From Parahoeflea alexandrii (GTDB taxonomy: Bacteria > Pseudomonadota > Alphaproteobacteria > Rhizobiales > Rhizobiaceae), in the NCBI RefSeq assembly GCF_027214025.1, contig NZ_JAPWHB010000003.1, forward strand, positions 310,001 to 374,000: a stretch of 64,000 nt of DNA, given 5' to 3'. Position 1 is the first letter of the stretch. Each line of letters begins with the position of its first letter. The position numbers and the translations under genes were made by a program. Below are positions 16,417 through 25,564 of the stretch, in pieces. The notes beneath the pieces were generated by a model. It made no database searches. It worked only from the letters and a program-made list of their open reading frames with translations, and was not told where the DNA came from.

Positions 16417-16950
16417 TCAGCCCTTGGCCTTGGCCCGGTCGATAGCTTCCGTGATCAGCTGGCGAGCAACCTTTGCATCGCGCCAGCCGCCGATCTTGAC
16501 CCACTTGCCGGGTTCGAGATCCTTGTAGTGCTCGAAAAAGTGCTCGATCTGCTGCAGGGTGATTTCCGGCATGTCGGTGTAGTCTTCCACCCCGGCATAG
16601 CGCTGGGTCAGGTGCGGCGATGGCACGGCGATGATCTTCTCGTCCTGGCCGGCATTGTCTTCCATGATCAGAACGCCGATCGGGCGGACATTGATGACGC
16701 AGCCCGGGACCAGCGGCCTTGTGTTGCAGACCAGAACGTCGATCGGGTCGCCGTCGTCCGACAGGGTATGCGGAACGAAACCGTAGTTCCCTGGATAGGT
16801 CATCGGCGTGTAGAGGAAGCGGTCGACGACCAGTGTTCCGGCTTCCTTGTCCATCTCGTACTTGATCGGCTGACCGCCGACCGGCACCTCGATGATCACG
16901 TTGACGTCTTCTGGCGTGTTGTTGCCAATGGCGATTGCATCGATACGCAT
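16417..16950 (-). CDS. ppa: inorganic pyrophosphatase
   Basis: Soluble family I pyrophosphatase of 177 residues, hydrolysing PPi to drive biosynthesis. The catalytic signature DGDPIDVLV with three metal-binding aspartates, the earlier YEMDKEAG and [15 protein letters not shown], and the C-terminal [11 protein letters not shown] are intact. ATG 16950 is preceded by AAGGAT 8 bases upstream; the frame is open further upstream but lacks conservation. It is convergent with the DUF167 gene. Confidence 0.96.
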   Translation of the reverse strand: MRIDAIAIGNNTPEDVNVIIEVPVGGQPIKYEMDKEAGTLVVDRFLYTPMTYPGNYGFVPHTLSDDGDPIDVLVCNTRPLVPGCVINVRPIGVLIMEDNAGQDEKIIAVPSPHLTQRYAGVEDYTDMPEITLQQIEHFFEHYKDLEPGKWVKIGGWRDAKVARQLITEAIDRAKAKG

Positions 16951-17115
16951 CTGACATCCTTTGAGGCTAAGCGCTGACGTTGGGGGTTCGATACTGGCAT
17001 TTGTGGTGCAACGCAACATAAGCCATGCTGTTTTCGCCCATATGGGCTTCGAATTTTTTGATTCCGGCGCAAGCAACCGGTACCATAGTCTCAGATTTCA
17101 AGCAGGAGCAGCCCG

Positions 17116-17727
17116 ATGTTACCACGTACAAGCCTGTTGGCCGCGGCCATGGTCCTGGCCTTTGCGCCGGGGTCGGCGCTGGCCAATTCGAGCGCCTACA
17201 CCGATCTCGACCCGGATCTGACAGGCTGCGAGACCATCACGAGCGACAACATCGGCGGCGTCTGGAAATGCCAAGGCTACCGGGACTATCCGTTCTACTT
17301 CAAGGAAGGCGATCTGCGGGCTTCGGTGTTTTTCGGCCCGATCCTGCAACTGCTTATCGACGAAGGCTTCGAAACCTTCGGCCCATTCAACTCGCCCGGC
17401 AAGAAGATCGAGTGGCGGCTGGACGACAGAGGCAAGCCTATTGCCGCGATCCTGCGCTATTTCATCTCGGATCCTGAGGGTTCGGGGAACGGTGGCCAGG
17501 TACTGGTGATCTCCCGTGTCGCCCAGGCGGATGACGGCCTTTCCTGCGTGGTCGGCTATGTCGACGCGCGGTCCAACAAGAACGCCAACGAACTGGCAAG
17601 GAAGGTCGCCGATCAGGACGCGGCGGACTTCGCCTGCGGCTACAACGAAGCCCTATGGCACGGGAAAAGAGGAGCCTCGGCGGGCATGACGTCAAGCTAC
17701 CTGCCGGAAAGCCTGAAACAGGAATGA
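17116..17727 (+). CDS. hypothetical secreted protein
   Basis: An unrecognised 203-residue protein with a clean signal peptide (MLPRTSLLAAAMVLAFAPGS, cleavage near ALA-NS). The mature part holds four cysteines in two neighbourhoods, CETITSDN/GVWKCQGY and LSCVVGY/FACGYNEA, suggesting two disulfides in the periplasm. The central IEWRLDDRGKPIAAILRYF looks like a beta-rich core. GGAG lies about 10 bases before the ATG. It is convergent with a GNAT gene and shows no functional neighbours. No function is proposed. Confidence 0.75.
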   Translation: MLPRTSLLAAAMVLAFAPGSALANSSAYTDLDPDLTGCETITSDNIGGVWKCQGYRDYPFYFKEGDLRASVFFGPILQLLIDEGFETFGPFNSPGKKIEWRLDDRGKPIAAILRYFISDPEGSGNGGQVLVISRVAQADDGLSCVVGYVDARSNKNANELARKVADQDAADFACGYNEALWHGKRGASAGMTSSYLPESLKQE

Positions 17728-17754
17728 AGCCGGTTGCAGGCCCGGCAGTCCGGG

Positions 17755-18261
17755 TCAGTTCCAGACGAAGGCGAGTTTCTTGAGGGTCTTGCCGTCAAAA
17801 GTCTCGTGGCCTTCGGCCACGTCGCGGCCGCCCTGGAAGCGGTAGAAGTCCACGGCGGAAAGGTTTTCTTCGAGGCACCAGACGACGACGCCCTTGCAGC
17901 CGAGCGATTCCAGCAGGTGCCTGGCCTCGGTAAACAGCCGCTTGCCCAGCCCGACGCCCTGGTATTCCGGCTTCAGGTAGAGCTCGTAGATTTCGCCTTC
18001 TTGCGGCAGGGAGCGGGCCCGGTTGAGGCCCAGCGTGGCGTAGCCGGCCACCGTGCCTCCGACATCGAGCACCAGGATCGAGGTCGAGCCGCGCACGGCG
18101 CGCTTCCACCAGCCGACATTGCGGCGCTCCAGCATGTGCCGGAGGGACTTGTAGGGCAGGATGCCGGAATAGGCATGGCTCCATGCCGCGCGATGGGTAC
18201 CGGCGATGGCTTCCGCGTCCTGCGGCTCGGCGTGCCGTATGTCGATCGTTAACGTGCTCAT
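17755..18261 (-). CDS. GNAT family N-acetyltransferase
   Basis: A 168-residue GCN5-related acetyltransferase that would transfer acetyl from acetyl-CoA to an amine. Motif A, with the pyrophosphate loop, is LKPEYQGVGLGKRLF at about residues 100-115; motif B follows in KGVVVWCLEENLSAVDFYRFQG. The substrate cannot be predicted. The gene is monocistronic, convergent with the secreted-protein gene, and starts cleanly at ATG 18261. Confidence 0.92.
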   Translation of the reverse strand: MSTLTIDIRHAEPQDAEAIAGTHRAAWSHAYSGILPYKSLRHMLERRNVGWWKRAVRGSTSILVLDVGGTVAGYATLGLNRARSLPQEGEIYELYLKPEYQGVGLGKRLFTEARHLLESLGCKGVVVWCLEENLSAVDFYRFQGGRDVAEGHETFDGKTLKKLAFVWN

Positions 18262-18412
18262 GCGCTCACACTACCGCTCATGGTATGTCCGAAGAAGCCA
18301 CATGCGGCCTTCTCCGGCTTCTGCCCACAGCATTGTTCTGTGGACTGCGTGAGGTGAGTTAACCGTTTGTTAAGGAAATATGCAAGAGCGCGGCACTGTC
18401 GCCGGCCACCGG

Positions 18413-19072
18413 TCAGGCGCCGTCGGCGAACCGGTCGAGGCTTTTCTGCGCGGCTTCGAAGAACTGGCCGACCTGCAGACCGTCGACCAGGGCATGATGG
18501 ACCTGGACGGCGACCGGGCAGCTCCAGCGGCCATCGGGGCCTTCGACGAACTTGCCCCAGGAAAAGCGCGGGATGCAGTCGTCCGGGCCGGGCAGCGCGT
18601 TGTCGAGCGCTGTGAAATCGATCCATGGCAGGCAGGAGAGATAGGCGAGATCGAAGCGCTGGCCGGTGTTGGCGCCGAGATCGGCGCCCCTGGCGGTTTC
18701 CTCGATGATCGCCTTGCAGCTTTCATCGAACCGGTCCCAGTCCGCGATATAGGGGATGTAGGCGTATCCGAAGGTGTCGCCGGGCCGGGGGACCGTGGCC
18801 GACAGCGAGATCTCGTCATATTCGTACACGCGGTCGCCGGAAAAACGCATCTTCAGCGCCGGCACGGCATGCACGCCCGCGCCGATGGCATGGATGAAGG
18901 CCCGGTAGGGCGAGACGCCTTGCGGCTTGCCACGGGTCATCAGGGCGGTGACGTCGACGCGCGCGGTGGTGGCGAAGTGCGGCCGGTCATAGGTCCGGAA
19001 CAGGTTGAACTGTCCGGCCCTTGACCAGGTCGCTAGATCGATTTCGCGCGCGTCTGCCGGCCCCGAGGTCAT
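18413..19072 (-). CDS. chloramphenicol acetyltransferase-like (type A CAT fold) acyltransferase
   Basis: A 219-residue protein with the fold of classical type A CAT. The catalytic HHxxxDG motif is intact as VQVHHALVDGLQVGQFF near the C-terminus, and FNLFRTYDRPHF plus SPYRAFIHAIGAG fit the N-terminal half. CATs O-acetylate chloramphenicol, but many chromosomal relatives have other substrates, so resistance should not be assumed. Its ATG overlaps the typA stop (ATGA at 19069-19072 read on the minus strand), so it is translated together with typA. Confidence 0.9.
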   Translation of the reverse strand: MTSGPADAREIDLATWSRAGQFNLFRTYDRPHFATTARVDVTALMTRGKPQGVSPYRAFIHAIGAGVHAVPALKMRFSGDRVYEYDEISLSATVPRPGDTFGYAYIPYIADWDRFDESCKAIIEETARGADLGANTGQRFDLAYLSCLPWIDFTALDNALPGPDDCIPRFSWGKFVEGPDGRWSCPVAVQVHHALVDGLQVGQFFEAAQKSLDRFADGA

Positions 19073-20898
19073 CAGGCGGCGTTTGCGCCGGCTTTTCCGA
19101 AGCGCTTGCGGTCGTTGGCGTCGAGGTAACGCTTGCGCAGGCGGATCGACTTCGGCGTCACTTCCATCAGCTCGTCATCCTGGATCCAGGACAGCGCCCG
19201 GTCCAGCGTCATGCGGATCGGCGGCGTCAGCTTGACGGCCTCGTCCTTGCCGGCGGAGCGGATGTTGGTCAGCTGCTTGCCCTTGAGCACGTTGACTTCG
19301 AGATCGTTGTCACGGGTATGAATGCCGATGATCATGCCCATGTAGACCTTGTCGCCCGGCTCGATGATCATCGGGCCGCGGTCTTCGAGGTTGAACATCG
19401 CATAGGCGACAGCCTCGCCGGCCATGTTGGACAGCAGCACGCCATTGGTGCGGCCGCCGATATCGCCCTTGTAGGGCTGATAATCATGGAACAGGCGGTT
19501 CATCACCGCGGTGCCGCGGGTGTCGGTGAGAAGTTCCGACTGGTAGCCGATCAGGCCGCGTGTCGGCGCATGGAAGACCAGGCGGACGCGGTTGCCGCCC
19601 GACGGGCGAAGCTCGGTCATTTCGGCCTTGCGCTCGGACATCTTCTGCACGACGACGCCGGAATGCTCCTCGTCGACGTCGATCACGACTTCTTCGATCG
19701 GCTCCATCAGGGTGCCGTTGTCGTCCTTGTGCATGACAACACGCGGACGCGAGACGGCCAGTTCGAAGCCTTCGCGGCGCATGGTCTCGATCAGAACTGC
19801 GAGCTGCAATTCGCCGCGGCCGGAGACGTAGAACGAATCCTTGCCTTCGGATTCCTCGATCTTCAGTGCGACATTGCCTTCGGCTTCCTTGAGCAGGCGG
19901 TCGCGGATGACGCGGCTCGTCACCTTGTCGCCCTCGGTGCCGGCGAGCGGCGAATCGTTGACCATGAAGGTCATGGTGACGGTCGGCGGGTCGATCGGCT
20001 GGGCATGAAGCGGCTCGGTGACGGACGTGTCACAGAAGGTGTCGGCGACCGTGCCCTTGGACAGGCCGGCAATGGCGACGATGTCGCCCGCATGGGCCTC
20101 TTCAACAGGCCGGCGCTCAAGTCCGCGGAAAGCCAGGATCTTGGAGATGCGGCCGTTTTCCAAGAGCTTGCCTTCGGCGTTGAGGACCTTGACGGACTGG
20201 TTCGCCTTGATCGAGCCGGAATGGATGCGGCCGGTGATGATGCGGCCGAGGAACGGGTTGGCCTCGAGAATCGTGCCGATCATGCGGAACGGGCCTTCGG
20301 CCACGGTGGGCTCGGGCACATGCTCGAGAACCAGGTCGAACAGCGGCGCCAGCGATCCGCCATCTTCCGGGCGATCCGGACCGGCCGACATCCAGCCATT
20401 GCGGCCCGAGCCGTACATGATCGGGAAATCGAGCTGTTCGTCGGTGGCGTCAAGTGCCGCGAAGAGGTCGAAGACCTCGTTGATGACCTCATCGACGCGG
20501 GCGTCGGGACGGTCGATCTTGTTGATGGCGACGATCGGGCGAAGGCCGACCTTCAGAGCCTTGCCGACCACGAACTTGGTCTGCGGCATCGGGCCCTCGG
20601 CGGCGTCGACCAGAACGATGGCGCCGTCCACCATCGACAGGATACGCTCGACCTCGCCGCCGAAGTCGGCGTGGCCCGGGGTGTCGACGATGTTGATGCG
20701 ACTGCCCTTCCATTCCACCGAGGTGGCCTTGGCGAGAATGGTGATGCCGCGTTCCTTCTCGATGTCGCCGGAATCCATGGCGCGTTCCTGGACGCGTTCG
20801 TTTTCGCGGTAGACACCGGATTGCTTCAGCAGTTCGTCGACAAGCGTGGTCTTGCCATGGTCAACGTGGGCGATAATCGCAATATTGCGCAGGGACAT
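19072..20898 (-). CDS. typA: translational GTPase TypA/BipA
   Basis: TypA/BipA is a ribosome-binding GTPase related to EF-G that helps 50S assembly and growth under cold or stress. All G motifs are present: [10 protein letters not shown] (G1), RGITI (G2), [12 protein letters not shown] (G3) and NKIDRPDA (G4); domain II and the two EF-G-like C-terminal domains follow (608 residues, full length). The leader contains a terminator-like hairpin 26 bases from the start codon, hinting at attenuation. A CAT-like gene is coupled behind it. Confidence 0.97.
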   Translation of the reverse strand: MSLRNIAIIAHVDHGKTTLVDELLKQSGVYRENERVQERAMDSGDIEKERGITILAKATSVEWKGSRINIVDTPGHADFGGEVERILSMVDGAIVLVDAAEGPMPQTKFVVGKALKVGLRPIVAINKIDRPDARVDEVINEVFDLFAALDATDEQLDFPIMYGSGRNGWMSAGPDRPEDGGSLAPLFDLVLEHVPEPTVAEGPFRMIGTILEANPFLGRIITGRIHSGSIKANQSVKVLNAEGKLLENGRISKILAFRGLERRPVEEAHAGDIVAIAGLSKGTVADTFCDTSVTEPLHAQPIDPPTVTMTFMVNDSPLAGTEGDKVTSRVIRDRLLKEAEGNVALKIEESEGKDSFYVSGRGELQLAVLIETMRREGFELAVSRPRVVMHKDDNGTLMEPIEEVVIDVDEEHSGVVVQKMSERKAEMTELRPSGGNRVRLVFHAPTRGLIGYQSELLTDTRGTAVMNRLFHDYQPYKGDIGGRTNGVLLSNMAGEAVAYAMFNLEDRGPMIIEPGDKVYMGMIIGIHTRDNDLEVNVLKGKQLTNIRSAGKDEAVKLTPPIRMTLDRALSWIQDDELMEVTPKSIRLRKRYLDANDRKRFGKAGANAA

Positions 20899-20924
20899 GG
20901 ATCAGGTCTCATTCTGGAGAATAC

Positions 20925-20984
20925 AAAAACGCCGGATGTGCATCCGGCGCCGGCCGGCAAACGCCGGAATTTGCCGGGCTTATA
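20925..20984 (-). promoter_or_regulatory. typA leader: -10 element plus attenuator-like hairpins
   Basis: Reading the minus strand, a good -10 (TATAAG, complement of 20979-20984) is followed by hairpin 1 with arms CCGGCAAA (20970-20977) and TTTGCCGG (20954-20961), then by hairpin 2 with 9-bp arms CGCCGGATG/CATCCGGCG (20930-20949) and a run of five U (20925-20929). Hairpin 2 has the form of an intrinsic terminator yet lies between the promoter and typA. The loop of hairpin 1 (TTCCGGCG) can pair with the 5' arm of hairpin 2, which would give a terminator/antiterminator switch. Confidence 0.5.
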
Positions 20985-21316
20985 CAGGTTTTTTTGCGGT
21001 TGCGAAAGATATCTTTGCCCGACAGCCTTAATGGAGCAAATGAAGGGTTCCAGTCTCCCTTCTACATCATATCGTACCGGTGTCGAAACAGTTATTCGAG
21101 CGGTCCTGGCCTGGAACCGCACATCAGTGGGGACCTTCCTGTCGTCGCGGATCATTAGCCTGGGACCTGACATGCGCCGTCGACGATACCGGCCAACGGG
21201 AAACCTGCCGCCGCGCCGGTCACGGCGGGTTGACGCTCTGTTTCCCGACCGGTGTTTTGCCGTTTCGCTGCCGTTTGCTATTGTTTTTTTAAAACGAAAG
21301 GCAGCGGGAGACGAAG
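20985..21316. other. intergenic region without recognised genes
   Basis: The divergent space between the typA promoter and the VOC gene. I see no conserved coding frame, RNA gene or repeat in it. A T-rich stretch at 21284-21292 followed by the ribosome binding site GGGAG at 21307-21311 belongs to the VOC gene's leader. Confidence 0.6.
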
Positions 21317-21898
21317 ATGCGGAAATTGCAGGCACAGGGCATTCACCACATCACGCTGGTGGGTGCGGACAGGCAGACATCGATCGATTTCTGGGAAGGG
21401 GTGCTCGGCATGCCCTTCGTCTTCGAGCAACCCAATCTCGACCGGGCGTCGGAAAGCCATCTCTATTTCGATCCGGGCGACGGCCGTCTGATCACCGTCT
21501 TCACCGATGAAAGCCGCAAGCCCGACCCGGCGCGGACCTCGACCGAGCCCGGCGCGGTTCACCATCTCGCCATCAACGTGTCGAAGGCCACTTTCTCGCA
21601 AGCTGTCGAGCGGCTGGACGAGCGCGGCATCAAGCACAGCGGGGTCAAGGACCGGGGCTTCATGGATTCGATCTATTTCACCGATCCGCTGGGCTTCCTG
21701 ATCGAGCTTGCCGCCTACCGGTTCGAGCCGCCGGCCGGCGTCAGCTATGCCGAAGTCTTCGTCGAGGCGCACAAGATCCGGGTCGAGCGCGGAGACTACA
21801 ACATCGCCGAGATCCATCTGGCCGACGCCATCGAGGCGATCATCACACGCACCCGGCGCTCGCTGTCGGACGACCGGACGCCGAAGAAAGCCTACTGA
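21317..21898 (+). CDS. VOC family protein (glyoxalase/dioxygenase fold)
   Basis: A 193-residue vicinal-oxygen-chelate protein. The first module begins GIHHITLVGADRQTSIDFWEG and carries LYFDPGDGRLITVF; the second has GAVHHLAINVS and IYFTDPLGFLIELAAY, so the usual metal-binding His and Glu positions are present. Such proteins include glyoxalases, ring-cleaving dioxygenases and resistance proteins; the substrate is not evident. GGGAG precedes the ATG at 21317. It is convergent with the M3 peptidase gene. Confidence 0.9.
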   Translation: MRKLQAQGIHHITLVGADRQTSIDFWEGVLGMPFVFEQPNLDRASESHLYFDPGDGRLITVFTDESRKPDPARTSTEPGAVHHLAINVSKATFSQAVERLDERGIKHSGVKDRGFMDSIYFTDPLGFLIELAAYRFEPPAGVSYAEVFVEAHKIRVERGDYNIAEIHLADAIEAIITRTRRSLSDDRTPKKAY

Positions 21899-21937
21899 GC
21901 CTCACTCAAGCGCCGGATTCGCCCCAGGTCTTGCCGG

Positions 21938-23989
21938 TCAGGCGAGGCCGCGCTTTTCGAGCATTGCCGTGGCGTCGGGCATGCGGCCGCGGAACGCCTG
22001 GTAGAGCTCGGCCGGGTCGCGCGAGCCGCCGGCGGAATAGACATGGGTCCTGAGTTTGCCGGCCATCTCCGGGTCGAAAGGATTGCCGGTTTCCTCGAAG
22101 GCGGCGAAGGCATCCGCATCGAGCACTTCCGACCACATGTAGGAATAGTAGCCGGCCGAATAGCCTTCGCCGGAGAACACATGCAGGAAATGCGGGCTGG
22201 CGTGGCGCATGACGATCGCCTCGGGCATGCCGAGCTTTTTCAATGTTTCAGCCTCGAAGGTCGCCGGATCGGCCTTTTCGCCGGCGGTGTGCCAGGCCAT
22301 GTCGACGAGCGCGGACGCGGTGAACTCGACCGCGGCGAAGCCGGCATTGAAGGTCTGCGCCGCCAGCACCTTGTCGAGCAGCGCCCGCGGGATCGGTTCG
22401 CCGGTCTTGTAGTGGCGGGCGTGCTTCTCGAGGATTTCGGGCACCGTCAGCCAGTGCTCGTAGAGCTGTGACGGAAGCTCGACGAAATCGCGGCTGACGG
22501 AGGTGCCTGAAAGCGACGGATAGGTCACATCCGACAGCATGCCGTGCAGCGCGTGGCCGAATTCGTGAAACAGGGTGCGCGCGTCATCGAGCGAGAGCAG
22601 CGCCTGCTGGCCTTTGGCTGGCTTGGCGAAGTTCATCACATTGGTGATGATTGGCTTCTCACCCTTTGAACCGTCCGGCATGTCGAGCTTGTGCTGGCTG
22701 CGCATGCCGCTCATCCAGGCGCCGGAGCGCTTGGATGGCCGGGCAAAGTAATCGGCAATGAAGGTGGCGATCATGTCGCCGCCCGAATCGCGGACCTCGA
22801 AGACGCGGGCATCGGGGTGCGGGCCGCGAATGTCCTTGCGCTCGGTCATGGTGATGCCGAAGAGCCGTTTGGCGACGTCGAAACAGGCGTCGATCATCTG
22901 GTCGAGCGGGAAATAGGGCTTGAGCTCGGCTGCGGAGAAGGCAAAGCGGCGGGCCTTGAGCTTCTCGGCGTAATGGCGCCAGTCCCAGGCAGCGACCTCG
23001 TGATTGCCGCCCTCTTCCGCGATCAGCCTGGCCAGCTCGGCGCGATCCGCATCGGCGCGCTCAAGGGCGCGAGCCCAGACATCGCCGAGCAGCGCTTCCA
23101 CCGCATCGGGGGTCTTGGCCATGGTGTCGTCGAGCTTGTAGGCGGCGTAGCTGTCATAGCCGAGCAGCGTGGCCTTCTCGTTGCGCAGGGCGATGATCTG
23201 GGAGATCAGCGCGGCATTGTCGGTGTTGCCGCCATTGGCGCCGCGGGCGATCCAGGCCTTGAAGGCGGTTTCGCGCAGGTCACGCCGTTCGCTGGACGTG
23301 AGGAACGGCTCGATGATCGAGCGCGACAGGGTGACGGCATATTTGCCCTTGTGGCCGCGGTCTTCGGCGACGGCGGCCATGGCGGCGCGCAGATCGTCGG
23401 AAAGCCCCTCGAGGTCGGAGCCGTCGTCGAGCAGCATGACCCAGTCCCTTTCGTCGGCCAGCACGTTCTGGCCGAAACGGGCGCCGAGACCGGCAAGGGT
23501 CTCGCCCACTTCCGCCAGCCGCTTCTGGCCGGCCTCATCCAGTGCCGCGCCTGACTTGATGAAGGACTTCCATATCCGTTCGAGCAGGCGGTCCTGTTCC
23601 GGCGTCAGTCCGAGATCCTTGCGCTGCCGGTAGAGACTGTCGACGCGCTCGAACAGGGCGCGGTTCATGGCGATCTTCGAGTAATGGCGCGACAGGCGTG
23701 GCGCCATCTCGCGCTCCAGCGCCTGGATCACGTCATTGGTGTCGGTGCCGGCCCGGTTCCAGAACAGCGACGAGACCCGGGAGAGCTTGTCTCCGGCGAG
23801 CTCGAGCGCTTCAATCGTGTTGGCGAAATCTGGCGCTTCCGGATTTGCGGCGATGGCTTCGATCTCGGCATCGTGCTCGGCAAGCGCTGTTTCGAATGCC
23901 GGGGCAAAGTCGGCGTCGGCGATTCGCTCGAATTCGGGCAGGCCGAGGGTCGCGTTCCAGTCGAAAACGGGGGAGGCGGATGCGGTCAT
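21938..23989 (-). CDS. M3 family zinc metallopeptidase (oligopeptidase A/Dcp type)
   Basis: A 683-residue cytoplasmic thimet-type oligopeptidase that degrades short peptides. The zinc site is FHEFGHALHGML with the second ligand region downstream (FVELPSQLYEHW); EKPIITNVMNF and SGTSVSRDFVELPS match oligopeptidase A and dipeptidyl carboxypeptidase. ATG 23989 has AAGGAG 6 bases upstream, ruling out the longer open frame. It is separated from argG by that gene's terminator. Confidence 0.95.
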   Translation of the reverse strand: MTASASPVFDWNATLGLPEFERIADADFAPAFETALAEHDAEIEAIAANPEAPDFANTIEALELAGDKLSRVSSLFWNRAGTDTNDVIQALEREMAPRLSRHYSKIAMNRALFERVDSLYRQRKDLGLTPEQDRLLERIWKSFIKSGAALDEAGQKRLAEVGETLAGLGARFGQNVLADERDWVMLLDDGSDLEGLSDDLRAAMAAVAEDRGHKGKYAVTLSRSIIEPFLTSSERRDLRETAFKAWIARGANGGNTDNAALISQIIALRNEKATLLGYDSYAAYKLDDTMAKTPDAVEALLGDVWARALERADADRAELARLIAEEGGNHEVAAWDWRHYAEKLKARRFAFSAAELKPYFPLDQMIDACFDVAKRLFGITMTERKDIRGPHPDARVFEVRDSGGDMIATFIADYFARPSKRSGAWMSGMRSQHKLDMPDGSKGEKPIITNVMNFAKPAKGQQALLSLDDARTLFHEFGHALHGMLSDVTYPSLSGTSVSRDFVELPSQLYEHWLTVPEILEKHARHYKTGEPIPRALLDKVLAAQTFNAGFAAVEFTASALVDMAWHTAGEKADPATFEAETLKKLGMPEAIVMRHASPHFLHVFSGEGYSAGYYSYMWSEVLDADAFAAFEETGNPFDPEMAGKLRTHVYSAGGSRDPAELYQAFRGRMPDATAMLEKRGLA

Positions 23990-24073
23990 GAAAGGCTCCT
24001 TGTTGAAGCTGCATGTAGGCTCGCCGGCGCCGATGGACAAGGCACCGGGCTGGATGGCGCGCGAGCCGGAGAT

Positions 24074-24103
24074 AAAAAAGGCGGGGCCACCGCCGGCCCC
24101 GCC
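24074..24103 (-). terminator. intrinsic terminator of argG
   Basis: Read on the minus strand, arms GGCGGGGCC/GGCCCCGCC (24080-24088 and 24095-24103) with a 6-base loop are followed by six U (24074-24079). It lies 27 bp beyond the argG stop. Confidence 0.88.
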
Positions 24104-24129
24104 TCCTGTCATCGGAAATGTTCGGTGGC

Positions 24130-25359
24130 TCAGCCCTTGCGGTCGCGCGCAGCCAGGGTGCGGAGGCGAAGCGCGTTCAAGCGGATGAAGCCCGCCGCGT
24201 CCTTCTGGTCATAGGCGCCGCGATCGTCCTCGAACGTCACCAGCGCATCGGAGTAGAGCGACTTGTCGCTCTCGCGGCCGGTGACCATGACGTTGCCCTT
24301 GTAGAGCTTGAGCGTGACTTCGCCTTCGACGTGTCTCTGGCTGAGATCGATCGCCGCCTGCAGCATTTCGCGCTCGGGCGAGAACCAGAAGCCGAAATAG
24401 ATGAGCTCCGCGTAGCGCGGCATCAGATCGTCCTTGAGGTGAGCTGCGCCGCGGTCCAGCGTGATCGATTCCATCGCCCGGTGGGCTGTGAGCAGGATGG
24501 TGCCGCCGGGGGTCTCGTAGACGCCGCGCGACTTCATGCCGACGAAGCGGTTTTCAACGAGATCAAGCCGGCCGATGCCGTTGTCGCGGCCGTAATTGTT
24601 GAGTTCGGCGAGAATGGTCGCCGGGCTCATGCGGACGCCGTTGATCGAGACTGCGTCGCCCTGCTCAAAGCCGATCTTGATGATGGTGGCCTTGTCGGGA
24701 GCGGCTTCCGGCGAAATCGTGCGCATGTGCACGTATTCCGGGGCTTCAATGGCAGGATCTTCCAGCACCTTGCCCTCGGACGAGGAGTGCAGCAGGTTGG
24801 CGTCGACCGAGAACGGGGCTTCGCCCATCTTGTCCTTGGCGACCGGGATCTGGTGCGCCTCGGCAAACTTGATCAGGTCGGTGCGGCTCTTGAACGACCA
24901 GTCGCGCCAGGGCGCGATGATCTTGATGTCCGGGTTGAGCGCATAGGCCGACAGCTCGAAGCGGATCTGGTCATTGCCCTTGCCGGTGGCACCGTGCGCG
25001 ATAGCGTCGGCACCGGTCTCGCGGGCGATCTCGACCAGTCGCTTGGAAATCAGCGGGCGGGCGATGGAGGTGCCGAGCAGATAGACGCCCTCGTAGACGG
25101 CGTTGGCGCGGAACATCGGGAAGACGAAATCGCGGACAAATTCCTCGCGCACATCCTCGATGTAGATGTTCTTGTCGGGGATGCCGAGCATCTCGGCCTT
25201 CTTGCGCGCCGGCTCGAGCTCCTCGCCCTGGCCGAGGTCGGCGGTAAAGGTGACGACTTCGGCGCCGAACTCGGTCTGCAGCCATTTGAGAATGATCGAG
25301 GTGTCGAGGCCGCCGGAATAGGCGAGAACGACTTTCTTGACGTCCTTGTGCGATGCCAT
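24130..25359 (-). CDS. argG: argininosuccinate synthase
   Basis: ArgG joins citrulline and aspartate with ATP to make argininosuccinate, the penultimate step of arginine synthesis. The N-type ATP-binding loop AYSGGLDTS lies at residues 12-20; [10 protein letters not shown] and the C-terminal domain with [13 protein letters not shown] are as expected, with 409 residues in total. ATG 25359 (MASHKDVKK) has AGGAAGAC upstream, so the longer open frame is not used. The gene is monocistronic with a strong terminator. Confidence 0.97.
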   Translation of the reverse strand: MASHKDVKKVVLAYSGGLDTSIILKWLQTEFGAEVVTFTADLGQGEELEPARKKAEMLGIPDKNIYIEDVREEFVRDFVFPMFRANAVYEGVYLLGTSIARPLISKRLVEIARETGADAIAHGATGKGNDQIRFELSAYALNPDIKIIAPWRDWSFKSRTDLIKFAEAHQIPVAKDKMGEAPFSVDANLLHSSSEGKVLEDPAIEAPEYVHMRTISPEAAPDKATIIKIGFEQGDAVSINGVRMSPATILAELNNYGRDNGIGRLDLVENRFVGMKSRGVYETPGGTILLTAHRAMESITLDRGAAHLKDDLMPRYAELIYFGFWFSPEREMLQAAIDLSQRHVEGEVTLKLYKGNVMVTGRESDKSLYSDALVTFEDDRGAYDQKDAAGFIRLNALRLRTLAARDRKG

Positions 25360-25564
25360 GGATACTGTCTTCCTGTTTTGATGCTTTGCCCCAGAGCTTG
25401 TTTCATTTCCGGGGCCACGAATTTGCCGCACTTTTAGCCGGTTTACAGCGCCATGCAAGGGTTAAGCCTGCACAGGCACATCGAGCCCGGCGGCATTGCA
25501 TCCGGGGACGAATCGCCCCACGCAATGTCCCGCCAGCCGTCGATCGACACCAAAGGAGACGAGA

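Noticed and set aside
19021-21510. A very long open frame (about 829 codons) on the plus strand opposite typA
   Set aside because: It is the antisense shadow of typA in GC-rich DNA: no ribosome binding site, no domain-like sequence, and it runs through the typA promoter and into the VOC gene in another frame.
22691-23554. Long plus-strand open frame opposite the M3 peptidase, and similar ones opposite argG, rlmN and acnA
   Set aside because: Composition mirrors the codon bias of the real minus-strand genes; translations contain no recognisable protein features.
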